Positions 6,221 to 10,143 of a stretch of DNA of 10,143 nt are shown here, piece after piece. The translations under genes were made by a program, and so were the position numbers. How positions within the stretch are numbered: position 1 is the first letter of the stretch; the number at the start of each line of letters is the position of its first letter. The DNA comes from CAIPFQ01 sp964641775 (GTDB taxonomy: Bacteria > Chlamydiota > Chlamydiia > Chlamydiales > SM23-39). The stretch is taken from positions 1 to 10,143 of the forward strand of contig CAZXLK010000047.1 in NCBI GenBank assembly GCA_964641775.1, written 5' to 3'. A model generated the notes under the pieces. That model had not been told where the DNA came from. It saw only the letters and a list, made by a program, of their open reading frames with translations, and ran no database searches.

Positions 6221-7567
6221 CTAAAGTTTTTTGATCACAACAGATTCTTGAGGCAATTTTTTCACTAGATTTTTTGGGTCTAAAATCAGATCGTTTTCAG
6301 ATATTTTGAATGGTTGGGATGAAAGAACGATGAGATCTCCAATCATTAAATTTTCTTTAACTTCAATAAAAGTAGCTGCGGGGTTTTGGCCAAGGGGCTC
6401 ATTTTCTGTTTCCAAATTGTTTGGCGATCTATCTTCCGGATAATGAATGGCAAGGCCCGGCTTTGAGCAGGCTATGGCAAAAAGACTATGCTCCAGATCA
6501 AGAAAAAGAAGAGAAAAATCAAAGGGGTGTTTGAGAGGCGCAAAAGAGTCGTTTAAAGATTTTAAAAATGTGGGAATTGGGTGGGAGGGAAAATTCGATG
6601 CGGCAAAACGGACCATTCCTTTGAGCATCGAGGCGAAAAAGGGGGCTTCAGGACTTGGGTTTTTTGGCTTAGATAGAAGAATTCCGAACCTATTTGGAAG
6701 AAGGGAGAAAAAATCTAAAGAGCTCCCATCCTCGGCATTAACCCCTATTTCCAGGCCGGCCCAATGGGGGATTTCTAGAGGAAAAGGGGAGGATGGGGCC
6801 TTTTGATAGGTCAATTTCTCAAATTCGGTTAAATCGGCAATAAAATCGACCATATTGGCATACCTTTTTTTAGGGTCGATTTGAAGGGCCTTGGTTAAGA
6901 TCTTTTGCAGCCCGGGATGAAGGAAATGGAGCTGGATAGCCCCTTTAGCCATATGGCCTAAAAAAAGCTCATAGGCAATAAGACCCAGGGAAAAGATATC
7001 GGTGCCAAAGGATACCGATTCGGGATGCTCTCTTTGTTCAGGGCTCATGTAATGGGGGGTGCCGGCCATTATTTTGGCGGCCTCTTTTTCATTGATAAAG
7101 GCAGCGATTCCAAAATCGATTAGTTTGATTTCGCCCGAGTCTGTGATCAAGATGTTACCCGGTTTTAGGTCGCGGTGGATGATCCCTTGGGAATGGAGGT
7201 GGGCAGCGGCATAGGCGATTTGTAAGACGATTTGAAGAGCTTTGGCGTTAGTTAGAGACTCATTTTGGATAAATTGATTGAGCGAGATTCCCTGAATAAA
7301 CTCCATGGCAATATAAAAACCATGGTCATAAGCCCCTAAGCTATAAAGCTTTACGATATTAGGATGAGAAGTTGCCTTAAGTATTTTACCCTCTTTTATC
7401 TCTTTATTCTTAAGGAACTTAGGTAGCATTACCTTTATGAGTACTGTTTTTTTAGTTTTTGGGTGAAGGGCTAAATATAGAAGGCTCATCCCCCCTTTTT
7501 TAAATAGCCCTTCGATTTTATAGGGGCCAATGAATTCAGGTAGGTCTTCTTCTTGGATAGCTTCCAT
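6221..7567 (-). CDS. Eukaryotic-like Ser/Thr protein kinase with degenerate SpoIIE/PP2C-like C-terminal domain
   Basis: Residues about 13-250 are a complete Hanks-type kinase: Gly-rich loop LFKKGGMS (21-28), catalytic Lys K45 in VLIKV, HRDLKPGN (131-138) with catalytic D133, DFG (151-153), activation-segment end SPEQ (175-178), D190 and R235. All residues needed for activity appear present. Residues about 268-416 follow the pattern of SpoIIE/RsbU-type phosphatases: LDFFSLLPNRFGILLS, FFASMLKGMVRF, a helix with LKSLNDSF, DLEHSLFAIACSKPGLAIHY, EPLG, and GDLIVLSS. The acidic residues that bind metal in that family are mostly not kept (the usual gD-v-GkG segment reads SKPKNPSP and the terminal TDG is lost), so a pseudophosphatase is likely. 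There is no transmembrane helix, so the protein is cytoplasmic. It is convergent with the helical operon and divergent from the large coiled-coil gene. The promoter position suggests a leaderless message. Confidence 0.92.
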   Translation of the reverse strand: MEAIQEEDLPEFIGPYKIEGLFKKGGMSLLYLALHPKTKKTVLIKVMLPKFLKNKEIKEGKILKATSHPNIVKLYSLGAYDHGFYIAMEFIQGISLNQFIQNESLTNAKALQIVLQIAYAAAHLHSQGIIHRDLKPGNILITDSGEIKLIDFGIAAFINEKEAAKIMAGTPHYMSPEQREHPESVSFGTDIFSLGLIAYELFLGHMAKGAIQLHFLHPGLQKILTKALQIDPKKRYANMVDFIADLTEFEKLTYQKAPSSPFPLEIPHWAGLEIGVNAEDGSSLDFFSLLPNRFGILLSKPKNPSPEAPFFASMLKGMVRFAASNFPSHPIPTFLKSLNDSFAPLKHPFDFSLLFLDLEHSLFAIACSKPGLAIHYPEDRSPNNLETENEPLGQNPAATFIEVKENLMIGDLIVLSSQPFKISENDLILDPKNLVKKLPQESVVIKKL

Positions 7568-7574
7568 ATTTTGC

Positions 7575-7603
7575 CTTATATGGGTCTAGGTTGATCCTGG
7601 CAA
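7575..7603 (-). promoter_or_regulatory. Promoter of the kinase gene, probably leaderless
   Basis: On the minus strand TTGCCA (7598-7603) and TATAAG (7575-7580) are 17 bases apart, each with five of six consensus matches. The -10 box ends 7 bases before the ATG at 7567, so transcription should begin at or one base before the start codon. An AAGG (7574-7577) at Shine-Dalgarno distance overlaps the -10 box and would not be transcribed from this promoter. Confidence 0.5.
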
Positions 7604-7613
7604 TTATTATCTT

Positions 7614-7637
7614 ATCCCAATAATGGAATAATGGGAT
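7614..7637. promoter_or_regulatory. Imperfect 24-bp palindrome in the divergent kinase/7715 spacer
   Basis: ATCCCA (7614-7619) and TGGGAT (7632-7637) are perfect inverted arms, with further matching inside (nine of twelve positions pair overall). It lies between the divergent promoters, about 10 bases upstream of each -35 box, a typical operator position. Its right half, AATAATGGGAT, is repeated exactly upstream of the four-gene operon at 3328-3338. Confidence 0.42.
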
Positions 7638-7646
7638 TAGAAACTA

Positions 7647-7675
7647 TTTAAAATTTATTTGCTTTATGTTAGAAT
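7647..7675 (+). promoter_or_regulatory. Possible promoter of the 7715 gene
   Basis: TTTAAA (7647-7652) and TAGAAT (7670-7675) are spaced by 17 bases, with four and five consensus matches. The leader would be about 33 bases and include the ribosome site AAGG (7706-7709), 5 bases before the ATG. The surrounding DNA is A/T-rich, so this is tentative. Confidence 0.35.
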
Positions 7676-7714
7676 AAAGTTAAGGAATAATAGATTTATT
7701 AATAAAAGGTCCAT

Positions 7715-10143
7715 ATGAGTATTATTGATATTGCAGGTCAAGTTACAGATAAGATCCGTGACAGTATGGCGGGTAGGCTAGATCCAGATAATGGAGTTCT
7801 AGTTTTAGGCTCTGATTTGCAAAAGAAGATTGCAAACGAACAGGCTCAAATCCAGCAGGACCAGGATGACATTGCCAAGCTTCAAGCACAGCTAAAAACC
7901 CTCTCGGATAAGGACCCCCAAAAAGCGAAAATTCAATCAGAGATTTGGGCAAAATTGCATGATATTGGAGCCATAAATAGAACCCTTGCCCAAGATATCA
8001 TAGATGAACAGACCCAAGAATATCAGCCCCTCTTTGATCAAATTGCAAGCGATCAGGCCAAAATTGACCAAGATCACGCCGACATCGCAAATCTTGAAGC
8101 AGACATCAAAACCCTCAATTCAAGCTACGAAGGCGACGCTAACAAAGCTATGGGTGATATCTTTGCAATTTTAGCAAAAGCAAAAGATATCCTGGCCCAG
8201 CAAGATGATATCAAAGCATGCGCAGAAAAGCTCAAAGATTCAGAAATATATGGATCGCTTGCGAATGCCATTTTAGCTTGCTACGGCGAGCTGGATGCTA
8301 TTTCTCAGACCCTAAAGAACGACTCTCAAGCCGATCTTGCCGTAAAGTCTCAAGAACAAAAGCGAGTTGGGCAGTATCTTAAACACTTAGTTTCAGCTCT
8401 TCTCGACAAGTATGAAATACAAAAATTAAGCATTTCGATCCAAAAAATGATCGATAACGACGCCGATTCGTCTGAGATTAATGCTCAAATGAGTCTTTTG
8501 CAGGACAAGCGAGATGATCTCGATTCTCATCTTAGCACTGTATTTTCGATGATTGATGATGATATTCAACAGTACGCTCAAGATAGAGACGATGCCGATC
8601 TCGATCAAAATGGAATCCGTTGGTTCGATTATTTAGCAGTATGGAATGCTCCTAGCCTCGTTTCCCGAAATAGCCATGATGGTCATGTCATCGACAATAA
8701 AAATAGCCTTATTTCCAAAAATGAAGACATTAAAGCTGCTTTGATTGGGGAATTCTCTCTCAATATGTCCGCTTTCCAAGATATCAATATAATGCTCCAA
8801 TTAATCTTAAAAAAGATTGCAAAACTTAGAGAGCTAGAACTCGATCCTAAAAAGAATGGTCAATCGATTTTGGCTTTAGGTAAAGAGATCATGACCCTTT
8901 TTGTTCAAGTCATGGGACTCATCGACCGAATTCAAGAAACTGTAATGAGGAAAAAATCTTCAAATGAAGAGCTAATGGCAAAAGCTACAAGTAGAGCTTC
9001 TGAAATGTCAATGCACAGCTCAATGACCCAGGAAAAAAAGATCCAACAAGATACCGAATATCTTTCTTTCATGAACACTTTTCTCAATGTTACGAAATAT
9101 GTCCTTATGGGACTTGCTTTACTCTTTGTTCCAGGCGTTGGTGGATTTTTAGTAACAGCAGCTCTCATTGGACTCGAGCTTGGCGGAGTGACAGATAAAC
9201 TCGTTAATGCCCTAAAACCGATCATGGGAGAAATTGGCGCAGAAGTTTTTGTAACTGCTCTTGAAGTGATTGCCACAATGGGTGGAGGCGCGGCTATTGA
9301 TATGGCATTGAAAGCTGCGATGAAAAACGTGATTGCAGCTCTTGGTGAAAACTTTGTAAGACAAGCTGTTCAAAATGCTGCAAGAGAAGCAGATGTTGCA
9401 CTTTCGCAAGAAGTAGAAACATTTGTTACGGATGCTACAAAACAGGCAGCAGAGATGGCCGCGAAAAAAGCAGCTATCATGTACATGAGACAAAATGGGA
9501 TGAAGTTAGTTCTTGAAATGCTTTCTCAGACAGCCAAAGGAAATCTTGGTAGTGCTACTGATAAGATGATTGAAAATGTGATGCAAACGGCTGCAAAGGA
9601 TGCCGCTGATCAGGTAGCGAAGCGCTCAATTCAATATATCGAAGAGAATGGAAGCCAGCAAGTTCTTGAAGCATTTGAAAAAAATGCGATCACAAGAAAA
9701 ATTGTTTCCGATGCGAATTCAGTAGCTGATTCTGTGATGGGAGAATCGGGTGTTGCAAAAAATGTGAACCCAGATTCACCTTTTCTTTCAACTGCAGGTA
9801 ACCGAGGGTTATTGGCGGCAGGCTATGGAATGCTTGCTAACAACGTCCCTATAGATCTTGCAAAATCAATTCATGGAAATTCAAAGGATAAAAGCTTTGA
9901 TGATTTAATGAATACCCTCCAAATGATTGAAGGAATTCTTGCTGCAATTATGCAAGCTTGGGGAACTGGTCTAGGTAGACAATTATCTGGCCTAGCATCT
10001 GACGCTCAAAACATGCTCATGAAAGGCTCGAACTATGCAATGGCTATATCAGAAGGTACTAATACCTATGGTAATGCCACTTCTGCAACTACAAAATATA
10101 GTGAAGCAGATGCAGTAGCAGAGGTGCAAAAGATCAAAGCGGC
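7715..10143 (+). CDS. Large coiled-coil protein with hydrophobic hairpin; candidate SctE/YopB-like translocator (3' end outside window)
   Basis: The frame runs open from ATG 7715 to the window edge, at least 809 residues with no stop. The N-terminal 440 residues are highly charged and helical with strong coiled-coil character, including a duplicated 22-residue heptad block (residues 42-63 and 113-134). A strongly hydrophobic Gly-containing segment lies at about 462-491 (VLMGLALLFVPGVGGFLV), and a second, weaker one at about 510-527 (VFVTALEVIATMGGGAAI). The rest is Ala-rich amphipathic helix with few aromatic residues. Coiled coil, then two close hydrophobic helices, then an Ala-rich helical C-terminus is the architecture of SctE-class T3SS translocators (YopB, IpaB/SipB, CopB), though this protein is considerably longer than those (about 400-600 residues). 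There is no signal peptide; two cysteines occur in the coiled-coil half. It is divergent from the kinase. An inclusion-membrane or alpha-pore toxin role is an alternative. Confidence 0.88.
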   Translation, partial: MSIIDIAGQVTDKIRDSMAGRLDPDNGVLVLGSDLQKKIANEQAQIQQDQDDIAKLQAQLKTLSDKDPQKAKIQSEIWAKLHDIGAINRTLAQDIIDEQTQEYQPLFDQIASDQAKIDQDHADIANLEADIKTLNSSYEGDANKAMGDIFAILAKAKDILAQQDDIKACAEKLKDSEIYGSLANAILACYGELDAISQTLKNDSQADLAVKSQEQKRVGQYLKHLVSALLDKYEIQKLSISIQKMIDNDADSSEINAQMSLLQDKRDDLDSHLSTVFSMIDDDIQQYAQDRDDADLDQNGIRWFDYLAVWNAPSLVSRNSHDGHVIDNKNSLISKNEDIKAALIGEFSLNMSAFQDINIMLQLILKKIAKLRELELDPKKNGQSILALGKEIMTLFVQVMGLIDRIQETVMRKKSSNEELMAKATSRASEMSMHSSMTQEKKIQQDTEYLSFMNTFLNVTKYVLMGLALLFVPGVGGFLVTAALIGLELGGVTDKLVNALKPIMGEIGAEVFVTALEVIATMGGGAAIDMALKAAMKNVIAALGENFVRQAVQNAAREADVALSQEVETFVTDATKQAAEMAAKKAAIMYMRQNGMKLVLEMLSQTAKGNLGSATDKMIENVMQTAAKDAADQVAKRSIQYIEENGSQQVLEAFEKNAITRKIVSDANSVADSVMGESGVAKNVNPDSPFLSTAGNRGLLAAGYGMLANNVPIDLAKSIHGNSKDKSFDDLMNTLQMIEGILAAIMQAWGTGLGRQLSGLASDAQNMLMKGSNYAMAISEGTNTYGNATSATTKYSEADAVAEVQKIKA
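7838..8116 (+). repeat. Internal duplication of a 22-residue heptad block
   Basis: DNA 7838-7903 and 8051-8116 encode two blocks of form (E/D)QA-x-I-x-QD-x-x-DIA-x-L-x-A-x-x-KTL, with 13 of 22 residues identical. They start 71 residues apart. The match extends beyond ordinary heptad similarity (shared DIA and KTL positions), suggesting an ancient internal duplication. Confidence 0.55.

Noticed and set aside
8932..9493. Overlapping minus-strand frames of about 90-115 codons inside the large plus-strand gene
   Set aside because: The plus frame is open for more than 2.4 kb with coherent coiled-coil and hydrophobic structure; these are antisense shadows.
1..10143. CRISPR array, tRNA or rRNA genes
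   Set aside because: No regularly spaced direct repeats with unique spacers and no cloverleaf or rRNA-like conserved sequence were seen.

Overview
This is a low-G+C bacterial window that I read, by inference, as coming from an environmental member of the Chlamydiae or a similar host-associated bacterium. The grounds are the combination of a eukaryotic-like Ser/Thr kinase, a long coiled-coil effector-like protein, and a set of cysteine-free helical proteins that resemble type III secretion (T3SS) translocators. No ribosomal or housekeeping gene is present to fix the taxonomy, so the assignment is moderate at best.

Layout. Positions 1-144 are a repeat-rich spacer with two hairpins and a GCG-rich degenerate repeat. 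A GxxExxY-family gene follows (145-522, minus), then an orphan IS5-type transposase N-terminal part in visibly G+C-richer DNA (609-968, minus). Next are a 127-residue helical protein (981-1364, minus) and a 602-residue coiled-coil, proline-rich protein (1467-3275, minus). Divergent from the latter is a tight four-gene plus-strand operon (3481-6155) closed by a very clear intrinsic terminator (6181-6217). A Ser/Thr kinase converges on that terminator (6221-7567, minus). Divergent from the kinase is a very large plus-strand gene, from 7715 to beyond the window end. It is open at the 3' edge and encodes at least 809 residues with long coiled coils followed by two closely spaced hydrophobic segments.

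How the genes may work together (inference). The four operon proteins (251, 135, 188 and 301 aa) contain no cysteine and no signal peptide. The last has a single Gly-rich hydrophobic segment, as in YopD/SctB-type translocators. The 7715 protein has a coiled-coil N-terminus and a hydrophobic hairpin, as in YopB/SctE-type translocators. Together they look like an accessory translocon or secreted helical pore cluster. The 602-aa protein, with a C-terminal SH3-ligand-like motif, would be a candidate effector. The kinase carries a C-terminal domain that looks like a degenerate SpoIIE/PP2C phosphatase and could regulate the locus. Neither a T3SS basal-body gene nor a TPR chaperone of the SycD/LcrH type is visible here.

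Regulation. Sigma-70-like hexamers with 17-bp spacing can be drawn upstream of five transcription units. Two of them, for the 602-aa gene and the kinase, place the start site on the ATG itself, suggesting leaderless mRNAs. A 10-bp hairpin lies in the leader of the four-gene operon. A recurring GGGATA/GGGATTAG word is concentrated in the intergenic regions.
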